Below, one piece after another: positions 7,359-15,055 of a stretch of 32,809 bases of DNA. The notes under the pieces are model-generated. The model did no database searches, was not told where the DNA came from, and saw only the letters and a program-made list of their open reading frames with translations. The stretch is from NCBI GenBank assembly GCA_026224775.1, contig JAMFRP010000061.1:1-32809 (forward strand). Direction: 5' to 3'. Source of the stretch: Bacteroidota bacterium. GTDB taxonomy: Bacteria > Bacteroidota > Bacteroidia > Sphingobacteriales > Sphingobacteriaceae. A program made the position numbers and the translations under genes. Positions within the stretch are counted from its first letter, which is position 1; the number at the start of each line of letters is the position of its first letter.

Positions 7359-7393
7359 AAGACTTACGAAGTTTTCAAAACTTCGTAAGTCTT
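7359..7393. repeat. Perfect 35-bp palindrome
   Basis: Two 17-nt arms (7359-7375 and 7377-7393; core GACTTACGAAGTTTT) are exact reverse complements around a single C. No T-run of terminator type follows. It sits in the convergent gap between rplQ and the GIN-domain gene, right beside another palindromic element at 7402-7491. Such near-loopless palindromes look like a dispersed repeat and are not typical gene-specific sites. Confidence 0.75.
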
Positions 7394-7401
7394 AAATCTT
7401 A

Positions 7402-7491
7402 TTGTCATTCTGAGTAACGAAGAATCTTCTTCGATTTGTAAAGCGAACTATGCATACTGCAGAAGATTCTTCACTGCGTTCAGAATGACAA
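7402..7491. repeat. Palindromic repeat, GTCATTCTGAG family, copy A
   Basis: TTGTCATTCTGA at the left end pairs with TCAGAATGACAA at the right end, and GAAGAATCTTCT with AGAAGATTCTTC further in. The 5-7 nt between the two stem blocks do not pair. The loop is about 30 nt. A second copy with the same outer words lies at 12209-12295. It lies in the convergent gap after the operon terminator and codes for nothing. Confidence 0.8.
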
Positions 7492-7504
7492 AATGGTTAA
7501 ATGC

Positions 7505-7537
7505 AAAAGGCTTCGTTCTTATTGAACGAAGCCTTTT
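7505..7537 (-). terminator. Hairpin terminator downstream of the GIN-domain gene
   Basis: AAAAGGCTTCGTTC (7505-7518) pairs perfectly with GAACGAAGCCTTTT (7524-7537) around a 5-nt loop. It lies 19 nt beyond the stop of the minus-strand GIN-domain gene. The stem's own terminal T run, then GCATTT, serves as the U-tract on the minus strand. CTGTTTTT follows on the plus strand, so it may work both ways. Confidence 0.7.
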
Positions 7538-7556
7538 CTGTTTTTATAAACTATTC

Positions 7557-8297
7557 TTAACTCCCGCTAATATCGCCGCTACCTGATTTTGATTTAGTAA
7601 CATGCTGCGCGCCGCCTGTATACCGCACATCGCCTGAGCCTGATACTGCAGCGGCAATAGTACTGCTTGCATTAATACTTGCATTACCTGAGCCCGATAC
7701 TTCTACATTTGTATTAACAGTAGGTAATTCCTTGCCGCTATAATTACCTGAACCTGATACGCTAACATTTGAATCATTGGCATGGCCGCCGATCTTAATA
7801 TTACCTGAACCTGATACGCTGATATCCAATTTTTTAACTTCAATTTTACCGGCAGCATCGCCCGAACCGCTAACCTGAATGTCTAACTTTTCGGCTTTAA
7901 TTCCATCTCTAAAATAAACATCGCCTGAGCCTGAAATGCCGATCGCGTTAATGTCACGTACGGTAACATGTACGACCACCTTTTTATGGTTGCCGGTCCA
8001 ATTATTACCCCAGCCATTCTTGTGTTTATCCTTTATTATTAAGCTACCTTCATGAACTTCGGTAACTACATGGTCTATTTGATCTGCCGGTGCATCGACT
8101 GTAACTGATTCGGTAGAACCTTGCGTGATATAAACATCAAATGATCCCTCAACACTTACAGCGCTAAAGCCTGAAAGATGGCGGTCCTGTGTATCATAAT
8201 AAGCTTTAGTCTTTAATCCTGTAACGGGCTTAGCATAACTATAGCCAGCGCTTGTTATAAGTACTGCAACTAATAAAATTTTGGTTAGTGATTTCAT
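7557..8297 (-). CDS. Secreted GIN-domain (DUF2807) protein
   Basis: This 246-aa protein has an N-terminal signal peptide (MKSLTKILLVAVLITSAGYS, cleavage likely near residue 22). A DUF2807/GIN domain follows: GFSAVSVEGSFDVYITQGST (about residues 43-62), then a run of beta-helix-like repeats each carrying SGSGD or SGSGN (about eight between residues 122 and the C-terminus). The family is described as a putative auto-transporter adhesin head domain. It is common in Bacteroidota, and its true role is unknown. It is exported to the periplasm or cell surface. It lies 72 nt downstream of the M1 peptidase on the same strand, with a strong hairpin just before its start codon. Confidence 0.88.
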   Translation of the reverse strand: MKSLTKILLVAVLITSAGYSYAKPVTGLKTKAYYDTQDRHLSGFSAVSVEGSFDVYITQGSTESVTVDAPADQIDHVVTEVHEGSLIIKDKHKNGWGNNWTGNHKKVVVHVTVRDINAIGISGSGDVYFRDGIKAEKLDIQVSGSGDAAGKIEVKKLDISVSGSGNIKIGGHANDSNVSVSGSGNYSGKELPTVNTNVEVSGSGNASINASSTIAAAVSGSGDVRYTGGAQHVTKSKSGSGDISGS

Positions 8298-8300
8298 GAT

Positions 8301-8347
8301 CTATATCTGTGTTGTTTCTTATATGACACAGATATAGACACATGTGT
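8301..8347 (-). promoter_or_regulatory. Inverted repeat and adjacent palindrome just upstream of the GIN-domain start
   Basis: CTATATCTGTGT (8301-8312) pairs exactly with ACACAGATATAG (8326-8337) around a 13-nt loop. ACACATGTGT (8338-8347) is a second, perfect palindrome that touches it. The first stem ends 3 nt before the ATG (8297) on the minus strand, so in RNA it would cover the ribosome-entry region. It could be a repressor operator pair or a start-masking hairpin. No T-run follows, so it is not a terminator. Confidence 0.5.
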
Positions 8348-8369
8348 TGCACTTGTTTGAATTTTATTG

Positions 8370-10040
8370 TTAATTTTTTAAGATGCCTATATAATAGTTG
8401 AAGCTATCAACCTCAACATTATCTTCAGTAACACCCGGAATGTCAACCTGGGTTGGACTTTGGCTAACGTTGATAAATTTATAGTCGCCGCCTTTTACAC
8501 GTATCTTAACCGGCATGGTTAGGCCGGGAGCGCAGCTTGTCCAATGGCAATATAAAGTGCCATTGTAAGTAGTAAATACCAATATAGGCAAGGTACTATG
8601 GTGTAAGTATTGATCAAAAAATGAAGTAAAATCTATCCCGGATTCTTTGTTGATATAACCTGTTATATCTTCATAAGTAACAGTTTGATGGTAGAATGTC
8701 TTATTCAATCCCCTAAGAATGCTACGCCATTTTTCGTCATCATTAATGATAGTGCGGATCATATTCAGAAAAACAGATCCTTTATTGTACATATCCTCAG
8801 ATCCCTCCTTGTTTACGCCATATGGGCCTACAATTGGTCTGTCATTAGCAATAGTGTTACGCAAGCCATGTACATATTCCTGGCCCGCCTGTTTGCCATA
8901 ATACGTTTCAACAAATAACGATTCAGAGTAATCAGTAAATGATTCATGTATCCACATATCGGCCAGGTCTTTTGAGGTGATATTGTTACCAAACCATTCG
9001 TGGCCGCTTTCATGTATAATAATGTAATCCCATTTTAAACCCCAACCTGTGCCGGATAGATCACGGCCCTTGCCATGTGAATAATAGCCGTTAACAAAAT
9101 GATTGCCATAAGCAGTACCACTTTGATGCTCCATACCTAAATGAGGTGTTTCAATCAGTTTATAACCATCTTCATAAAAAGGATATGGGCCAAACCAATG
9201 TTCAAATGCTTTAATCATTGGTACTACATTTAAACCAAACTGTTTTTTAGCTTGTTCAAGGTGGTATGGTAATACCCAGTAATCAAGTGTAAGCTTGCCT
9301 TTTTCGCCATTGTAGGTATCATTAAAATGGGTGTAGTCGCCAATGTTGGCTTCTATGTCATAGTTGTTGATCGGGTTGTCAACAAACCAATCAAAACGGG
9401 TATAGCCATCTTTTAATTTAGTCACCTTACGTAAACGGCCGTTTGAAACATCTTTCAAGCCATTAGGTACGCTGATACTGATTAACGCGCTGTCAACCTC
9501 ATCTGCTTGCTGGTCTTTATTAGGCCACCAAACGCTTGCGCCTAAACCCTGGCATGCTGTGGCTACCCATGGTTTTTTTAATGAATCTATGGTATACACA
9601 ACACCGCCATCCCAGGGGGCATTTTTAGCTATAACCGGGTTGCCTGAATAATATACAGTAAACTCGTCTAAACTACCTTTAGCTATTGTATTTGGGAACG
9701 TCACGAATACTGCATTAAACTCACGGGTATAAGGCAATTCCTGGCCTTTGTAAACTACCTTCTCCACTTTAAGATTAGCGAATAAATCGAATTGCAGTTT
9801 GGTGAAATCCTGTGTAGCGGTAAATTTAAAAAGGGTGCTACCACTGATGAATTTGTTATCAATATCAAACTTAACATCTAAGTGGTAGTAGCTAATATCG
9901 TAACAAGCGCGTAATGGCGAGTTATAGTCGCCGCGCAAAGTATCGGCTTTGGTGAAAGTTTCTTTGGGTTTGCCTAACTGGGCTTGTGCTGTTAAGGATG
10001 CAAATCCTAAAACAACCAACAATAAACGGTTTAATTTCAT
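8370..10040 (-). CDS. Secreted M1-family zinc metallopeptidase
   Basis: A zinc-dependent peptidase of the M1 (gluzincin) family, exported by a signal peptide (first ~20 residues, ending TAQAQ). The zinc site is complete: H343-E344-S-G-H347 in IIIHESGHEWFGNN, and the third ligand E366 in WIHESF, with the canonical 18-residue spacing. The usual exopeptidase motif GAMEN appears as GMEHQ (302-306), as in some Bacteroidota members. At 556 aa it is much shorter than full-length aminopeptidase N (about 870 aa) and lacks most of the C-terminal helical domain. It likely digests peptides in the periplasm. Its own promoter is unclear. The GIN-domain gene follows 72 nt downstream and may be cotranscribed. 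Confidence 0.93.
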   Translation of the reverse strand: MKLNRLLLVVLGFASLTAQAQLGKPKETFTKADTLRGDYNSPLRACYDISYYHLDVKFDIDNKFISGSTLFKFTATQDFTKLQFDLFANLKVEKVVYKGQELPYTREFNAVFVTFPNTIAKGSLDEFTVYYSGNPVIAKNAPWDGGVVYTIDSLKKPWVATACQGLGASVWWPNKDQQADEVDSALISISVPNGLKDVSNGRLRKVTKLKDGYTRFDWFVDNPINNYDIEANIGDYTHFNDTYNGEKGKLTLDYWVLPYHLEQAKKQFGLNVVPMIKAFEHWFGPYPFYEDGYKLIETPHLGMEHQSGTAYGNHFVNGYYSHGKGRDLSGTGWGLKWDYIIIHESGHEWFGNNITSKDLADMWIHESFTDYSESLFVETYYGKQAGQEYVHGLRNTIANDRPIVGPYGVNKEGSEDMYNKGSVFLNMIRTIINDDEKWRSILRGLNKTFYHQTVTYEDITGYINKESGIDFTSFFDQYLHHSTLPILVFTTYNGTLYCHWTSCAPGLTMPVKIRVKGGDYKFINVSQSPTQVDIPGVTEDNVEVDSFNYYIGILKN

Positions 10041-10186
10041 TTGTATGAATTAATTGTAATAATGAGGAATACAGAGTTAAAGCTATAAAAATAATAAAAC
10101 AGTGTCGATATATGGTTAAATCCAGCTAAAAAAATACAATACCTCATAGAGTGCGACAATTGACTTTGCTATAACACTATTACGTT

Positions 10187-10215
10187 TTGTTAGCAACTGA
10201 TAATGCTTAACTTTG
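10187..10215 (+). promoter_or_regulatory. Bacteroidota-type promoter of lpdA
   Basis: TTG (10187-10189, within TTTTG) and TAACTTTG (10208-10215) are separated by 18 nt. This matches the TTG-N17..23-TAnnTTTG promoter used by the primary sigma factor of this phylum. The -7 box ends 19 nt before the lpdA start codon, giving a short A-rich leader. This is the clearest promoter in the window. Confidence 0.7.
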
Positions 10216-10234
10216 CGTTCCAAAATACACTACT

Positions 10235-11638
10235 ATGCAATATGATGTTATCGTTATCGGTTCGGGCCCAGGTGGCTACGTAGCTGCTATTCGTTGTGCC
10301 CAATTAGGTTTGAAAACAGCCTGTATCGAAAAATATTCAACCTTTGGTGGCACCTGCCTAAATGTAGGCTGTATCCCATCAAAAGCACTGCTCGATTCGA
10401 GCGAACATTATTATAATGCATCGCACTCCTTCAAAACGCATGGTATCAACCTGGATAATCTATCTGTTGATATGGCGCAGATGATGAAACGTAAAACCGA
10501 GGTTGTTGCAAAAAACACCGGTGGAATTACTTTCCTTTTCAAAAAGAATAAAATAGACTCATATCAGGGCGTTGGCTCTTTTAAAGATAAAAATACTATC
10601 ATTATTAAAAAAGAAGATGGTACGGAGCAAGAAATTACCGGTACTAATATTATTATAGCTACCGGTTCAAAACCATCAAGCCTTCCATTTTTAAAGGTTG
10701 ATAAAAAACGCATCATCACTTCAACCGAAGCATTAACCCTTACCGAAATACCTAAGCACCTGATATTAATTGGTGGCGGTGTTATTGGTTTGGAATTGGG
10801 TTCGGTTTATGCACGTTTGGGCGCTAAAGTTTCGGTTATCGAATTTATGGATGGCATTATCCCAACCATGGATAAAGGTTTAGGTAAAGAATTGCAACGC
10901 GTATTATCAAAACAAGGCCTTGAGTTTTACACTGGGCATAAAGTAACCGGTGCCACTACAAAAGGCAAGGAAGTTACCGTAACATTTGATGCACCAAATG
11001 GCGATAAAAAAGAATTAAAAGGCGATTACTGCCTGGTTGCAGTTGGCCGTATAGCTTATACTGATAATTTAGGTTTAGATAAAATAGGCATCACCGTTGA
11101 AGAACGCGGCAGAAAAATTACTGTTGATGAGCATTTAGAAACCAGCGTTAAAGGTGTTTACGCCATTGGTGATGTGATTCGCGGTGCTATGCTTGCACAC
11201 AAAGCGGAGGATGAAGGTACATTAGTTGCCGAAATCATCGCCGGACAAAAACCACATATTAATTACAACCTGATACCTGGTGTAGTTTATACCTGGCCGG
11301 AAGTTGCGGCTGTTGGCCAAACAGAAGAGCAGTTAAAGGAGCAAGGAGTAAAATACAAAGCAGGTTCATTCCCTTTCCGTGCAGCTGGCAGGGCAGTAGC
11401 CAGCGGTGATCTGGATGGTTTTGTTAAAGTTTTGGCTGATGCTACAACTGATGAAATTTTAGGTGTACATATTATCGGCCCGCGTGCGGCTGATATGATA
11501 GCTGAGGCGGTTATAGCAATGGAATTCCGTGCATCTGCAGAAGATGTATCACGTGCCAGCCATGCCCACCCAACTTATACCGAAGCCATGCGTGAAGCTT
11601 GTTTAGCAGCTACTGATAACAGGCCGATCCATATTTAA
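10235..11638 (+). CDS. lpdA: Dihydrolipoyl dehydrogenase
   Basis: This FAD-dependent E3 subunit reoxidises the lipoyl groups of 2-oxoacid dehydrogenase complexes and the glycine cleavage system. The 467-aa protein has the FAD-binding GSGPGG (9-14) and the redox disulfide GGTCLNVGCIPSK (C41, C46). The NAD-binding GGGVIGLELG follows at about 179-188, then an FAD site AIGDV. The dimer-interface acid-base pair H445/E450 lies in HAHPTYTEAM. Length is standard. It stands alone here with its own promoter and a terminator 94 nt after the stop, not in a pyruvate dehydrogenase operon. Confidence 0.97.
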   Translation: MQYDVIVIGSGPGGYVAAIRCAQLGLKTACIEKYSTFGGTCLNVGCIPSKALLDSSEHYYNASHSFKTHGINLDNLSVDMAQMMKRKTEVVAKNTGGITFLFKKNKIDSYQGVGSFKDKNTIIIKKEDGTEQEITGTNIIIATGSKPSSLPFLKVDKKRIITSTEALTLTEIPKHLILIGGGVIGLELGSVYARLGAKVSVIEFMDGIIPTMDKGLGKELQRVLSKQGLEFYTGHKVTGATTKGKEVTVTFDAPNGDKKELKGDYCLVAVGRIAYTDNLGLDKIGITVEERGRKITVDEHLETSVKGVYAIGDVIRGAMLAHKAEDEGTLVAEIIAGQKPHINYNLIPGVVYTWPEVAAVGQTEEQLKEQGVKYKAGSFPFRAAGRAVASGDLDGFVKVLADATTDEILGVHIIGPRAADMIAEAVIAMEFRASAEDVSRASHAHPTYTEAMREACLAATDNRPIHI

Positions 11639-11641
11639 TAA

Positions 11642-11705
11642 TTTCTCCACCTCTTTCCGCCGCAGGCGAAGAGAGGTCGACGAGCGAAGCGTAATCGGGT
11701 GAGTC
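11642..11705. repeat. Dispersed-repeat fragment with hairpin
   Basis: ACCTCT (11649-11654) pairs with AGAGGT (11672-11677), and inside it CGCC (11658-11661) with GGCG (11665-11668) around a GCA loop. The following tail is GC-richer than its surroundings (CGACGAGCGAAGC, then CGGGTGAGTC). Its style resembles the other intergenic repeats. It lies immediately after lpdA and before the lpdA terminator, and codes for nothing visible. Confidence 0.5.
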
Positions 11706-11731
11706 AAATCGCCGACAGAATTTTGAATACT

Positions 11732-11766
11732 AAAGCAGAAACAATTCCGGTTGTTTCTGCTTTTTT
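11732..11766 (+). terminator. Terminator after lpdA, abutting crtZ
   Basis: AAAGCAGAAACAA (11732-11744) pairs perfectly with TTGTTTCTGCTTT (11751-11763) around TTCCGG. The final T's continue to 11766. This 13-bp stem with a T-run is a strong intrinsic terminator for lpdA. It ends only 5 nt before the ATG of the next gene. Confidence 0.85.
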
Positions 11767-11771
11767 AGTTT

Positions 11772-12203
11772 ATGCAGGTTTTGATCGACACTGGAATTGT
11801 AATATTAACCATTGCCTTAATGGAACTGCTTTCCTGGGCGATGCATAAATATTTGTTCCATGGGCCGCTGTGGTTCATACACAAAACACATCATCAGCAA
11901 AAACATAGCTGGTTTGAATGGAATGATCTATTCAGTATTCTATTTGCATCGATAGCCCTTTGGCTGATGTGGCTTGGACATATTGCGTTAGATTACCGCT
12001 TTTGGACTGGGACGGGTATCAGTACTTATGGTGTCATCTATTTTATCTTCCACGATTGGTTTATCCATAACCGCTTCAAATCATTTAAAACCAATAATAA
12101 GTATTTGTTAAAGATCCGCAGAGCACATAAAATCCATCATAAATCGATGGAAAGAGATAATGCGAAAGAGTTTGGTTTGTTAGTGACGGAGAAAAAATAT
12201 TAA
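11772..12203 (+). CDS. crtZ: Beta-carotene hydroxylase-like di-iron membrane enzyme
   Basis: CrtZ-type enzymes add hydroxyl groups to beta-ionone rings of carotenoids in the membrane (for example beta-carotene to zeaxanthin). The 143-aa protein has the four histidine clusters of this di-iron family: H25-x4-H30, H37-x2-H40-H41, H94-x4-H99 and H119-x2-H122-H123. Hydrophobic segments lie at about residues 5-22, 53-71 and 83-97. It is slightly shorter than typical CrtZ (about 150-175 aa). No other carotenoid gene lies nearby. The ATG at 11772 lies 5 nt after the lpdA terminator and no promoter was seen in between. A later in-frame Met (residue 17) would cut the first membrane segment. Confidence 0.85.
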   Translation: MQVLIDTGIVILTIALMELLSWAMHKYLFHGPLWFIHKTHHQQKHSWFEWNDLFSILFASIALWLMWLGHIALDYRFWTGTGISTYGVIYFIFHDWFIHNRFKSFKTNNKYLLKIRRAHKIHHKSMERDNAKEFGLLVTEKKY

Positions 12204-12208
12204 AAGTT

Positions 12209-12295
12209 TTGTCATTCTGAGCGCAGCGAAGAATCTATCCGTTATATATGGCGCAAAGCCTATCGATAGATTCTTCGCTGCGCTCAGAATGACAA
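12209..12295. repeat. Palindromic repeat, GTCATTCTGAG family, copy B
   Basis: Two 31-nt arms (12209-12239 and 12265-12295) are exact reverse complements around a 25-nt loop. The arms contain GTCATTCTGAGCGCAGCGAA and GAATCTATC. The outer GTCATTCTGAG and the GAAGAATC word are shared with copy A (7402-7491), while the loop differs. It fills the convergent gap between crtZ and the MFS transporter and may end both transcripts. Confidence 0.85.
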
Positions 12296-12317
12296 GTAAA
12301 AAAAGCTTCTTTTTTAT

Positions 12318-13613
12318 TTATACCGCTATAATATGTTTTCCCTTTTTATATCCAACAGTAGCAAAATAAAGTATGAACAAATAAATCGGGATCAATATCC
12401 AATAAGAAATCTGCGCAGCCATTTCGGGGCCTTGAGATGCTTTGCTCGCATCAACCAACAACCCATACAATGGCGGGAAGACTGCTGCCCCTGCAATACC
12501 CATTACCAATAATGATGAACCTATTTTGGTAAACCTGCCTAAGCCTGATAATGCCAAAGGCCAGATCGCAGGCCACATTAGTGAATTGGCCAAACCTAAA
12601 AGAGCTATACAAGCTATCGAAACATATTTGGGAGCGAATATGGCAACAACGGTTAATACCACACCCAATACGGCCGAATAAACCAATGCTTTTTGTTGCG
12701 TAATATATTTTGGAATAAATACTATCCCAGCGATATAACCAAGCACCATAAAAGCTAATGTGCACGATGCTAGGTAACGTGCTTCAGAAAGCGGGAGATG
12801 ATGCGCAACGCCATAGCTGATAATGGAATCACCGGCTATTACTTCGGCACCAACGTAGAAAAATAATGCTATTACACCTATTATTAAATGCGGAAAATCA
12901 AATATGCTTGTTTTGCTGGAGTTTGCTGCCGCTACTGTCTCATCTTCATGATCGGTATCAATTTCGGGCAGGCCTGAAAAGTAGATCAGGATACCTAGGA
13001 TAACCAACACAATAACGATCAATACATAGGGCACAATTACTCTTGAGGCCAGCTCATTTAATTGGGCTACTTTTTCTGCGCCATTCAGCGTAGCCAATTT
13101 GGCGTTAAAGGAATCAATATTGCTCAATACAACCGAGCCTAAAGCTATAGGGGCAAGTACACCTGCAAACTTGTTAAATATGCCCATTATACTGATGCGC
13201 TTAGCAGCGCTTTCAGGCGGGCCTAAAATAGTAATGTATGGATTTGATGCAGATTGTAATACAGCCAAACCGGAACCCTGAATAAATAACCCCAACAAAA
13301 AGATGGGATAAATGCGTGTTAATGCAGCTGGTACAAAAATAAGTGCGCCTGCGGCAATAATTATCAAGCCCACAGCCATGCCATTTTTAAAGCCAAACAC
13401 TTTTAATAACCATGCTGATGGTTTAGCCATTAATAAATAAGCTATATAAAATGCTGAGGCAACCAGGTAAGATTCGAAATTATTTAACTGGCAGGCTATT
13501 TTCAAATAAGGTATTAACGTACCATTCAACCAGGTTACAAACCCGAATACAAAGAATAGTGCACCTATAATAATAATAGGGTTGATAGCCGATTTTTTGG
13601 TAGTATCTGACAT
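12318..13613 (-). CDS. FucP-type sugar transporter (MFS)
   Basis: This 431-aa inner-membrane protein has about twelve hydrophobic segments and belongs to the fucose/glucose/galactose:H+ symporter branch of the major facilitator superfamily. Family-typical stretches are FFVFGFVTWLNGTLIPYLK (about 17-35) and FIQGSGLAVLQSASNPYITI (about 110-129). ISIMGIFNKFAGVLAPIALG follows at about 140-159. A charged central loop (about residues 220-235, EIDTDHEDET) separates the two halves. The sugar cannot be read from sequence; glucose, galactose or fucose are the family options. It is monocistronic, divergent from murB and convergent with crtZ. Confidence 0.88.
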   Translation of the reverse strand: MSDTTKKSAINPIIIIGALFFVFGFVTWLNGTLIPYLKIACQLNNFESYLVASAFYIAYLLMAKPSAWLLKVFGFKNGMAVGLIIIAAGALIFVPAALTRIYPIFLLGLFIQGSGLAVLQSASNPYITILGPPESAAKRISIMGIFNKFAGVLAPIALGSVVLSNIDSFNAKLATLNGAEKVAQLNELASRVIVPYVLIVIVLVILGILIYFSGLPEIDTDHEDETVAAANSSKTSIFDFPHLIIGVIALFFYVGAEVIAGDSIISYGVAHHLPLSEARYLASCTLAFMVLGYIAGIVFIPKYITQQKALVYSAVLGVVLTVVAIFAPKYVSIACIALLGLANSLMWPAIWPLALSGLGRFTKIGSSLLVMGIAGAAVFPPLYGLLVDASKASQGPEMAAQISYWILIPIYLFILYFATVGYKKGKHIIAV

Positions 13614-13781
13614 GTTTACTTCTTTAATTTTTTTAATAAGTAGTTTTGAGTTTCTAAAATAATTAAAAAAGTTTAAACATTGTCATGTTTTGCCTTCTTA
13701 TTATAATTTTATCTGCAATTGCTGGGTTAAATTAAACAATCCGATAAATTTTACGAAGTTTGTAGTCAATATTTATATAAA

Positions 13782-14801
13782 ATGCTGCAAATTCAACAAA
13801 ATGTCTCGCTTAAAAACTTTAACACCTTTGGTATTGATGTTTCTGCTAAATACTTTGTCGAGATAAACCGCGCCGAGGAATTGATTGAGCTTTTCATGGA
13901 TCCGCAATGGATGGAAATGAAGCGCTTGGTTTTAGGCGGCGGCAGCAATATGCTTTTTATAAAGGATTTTGATGGCTTGGTTATCCGCATCAATATCCGC
14001 GGAATGGAGCATCGCATCAACCACCAGCAGGTTTGGGTTGTAGCCGGTGCCGGCGAGGTTTGGAACGATTTGGTGAACTACAGTGTTACTAATGGGTTTG
14101 CAGGTATGGAAAACCTTAGCCTGATACCAGGATCAGTAGGGGCATCCCCTGTGCAAAACATCGGGGCTTATGGTGTGGAGCTAAAGGATATATTCGCCAG
14201 CTGCAACGCTTTTGAAATTGCTACCGGCACCTTTAAAACATTCAGCAAAACCGATTGCCAGTTTGATTACCGCGATAGCATATTTAAAAATGATATGAAG
14301 GGACACTATATAATTGTCTCCGTAAAATTCGAATTATCGTTAGTAGCTGATGTTAAGTTACACTACGGCGCTATTCAAGAGGAACTAATTAATCGCGGAA
14401 TTACCGCACCTACTATTAAAGATGTATCTGAGGTAGTATCACACATACGGGTATCCAAACTACCCGATCCATCAACTATAGGTAATGCGGGTAGCTTTTT
14501 CAAGAACCCGGTTATACCTGTGGATGAATTTAATATAGTACAGGAACACTTTCCGCAGGTTATTAACTACCCCGCAGGTGATGGCTTTGTTAAACTGGCT
14601 GCTGGCTGGTTAATTGAGCAATGTGGCTGGAAGGGAAAAGTGGTAGGCCATACCGGTACATGGCATAATCAGGCATTGGTATTAGTGAACCACGGAGGCG
14701 CAACGGGCGAAGAAGTGTACAGTTTATCGTCGCAAATCATAGACAGTGTGTACACTAAATTTGGCGTTACGCTGGAACGGGAAGTAAATGTTGTCGACTA
14801 A
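13782..14801 (+). CDS. murB: UDP-N-acetylenolpyruvoylglucosamine reductase
   Basis: MurB performs the second step of peptidoglycan precursor synthesis, reducing the enolpyruvyl group with NADPH through FAD. The 339-aa protein has the FAD-binding VLGGGSNMLF (50-59) and NLSLIPGSVGASPVQNIGAY (111-130). The catalytic serine region is GNAGSFFKNPV, with Ser238 as the proton donor. A C-terminal LEREVNVV carries the catalytic glutamate. Length and layout fit the E. coli-type (type I, 342 aa) enzyme, not the shorter Bacillus type. It is a single gene, not in a mur cluster, and is preceded by a 168-nt divergent gap. Confidence 0.96.
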   Translation: MLQIQQNVSLKNFNTFGIDVSAKYFVEINRAEELIELFMDPQWMEMKRLVLGGGSNMLFIKDFDGLVIRINIRGMEHRINHQQVWVVAGAGEVWNDLVNYSVTNGFAGMENLSLIPGSVGASPVQNIGAYGVELKDIFASCNAFEIATGTFKTFSKTDCQFDYRDSIFKNDMKGHYIIVSVKFELSLVADVKLHYGAIQEELINRGITAPTIKDVSEVVSHIRVSKLPDPSTIGNAGSFFKNPVIPVDEFNIVQEHFPQVINYPAGDGFVKLAAGWLIEQCGWKGKVVGHTGTWHNQALVLVNHGGATGEEVYSLSSQIIDSVYTKFGVTLEREVNVVD

Positions 14802-15055
14802 AATATTTTTTTAAAACAATTTTAATTTATCAGTATTTCCCTGCTTTTTCATAGGGTCTAATCTTGGAAAATCAATTGTCATCTGTATGTAAACGGTTGT
14901 TTTACAGTATATTAATTTGATTCTTTTAATAAAGCAAAATTTATGCATTGTGTAGCAGTTTCCTGCTAAAACTTCCGGATACTACTGTTTATGGTGTAAT
15001 GTTTTTAGTACATGGTATCATGTTTGCCTAACTATCAATACAAAACATTAACAGA

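Noticed and set aside
14953..14968. Hairpin TAGCAG-TTTC-CTGCTA upstream of the ECF sigma gene
   Set aside because: The stem is only 6 bp with no T-run and no link to a start codon or known motif, so a chance hairpin is the simplest reading.
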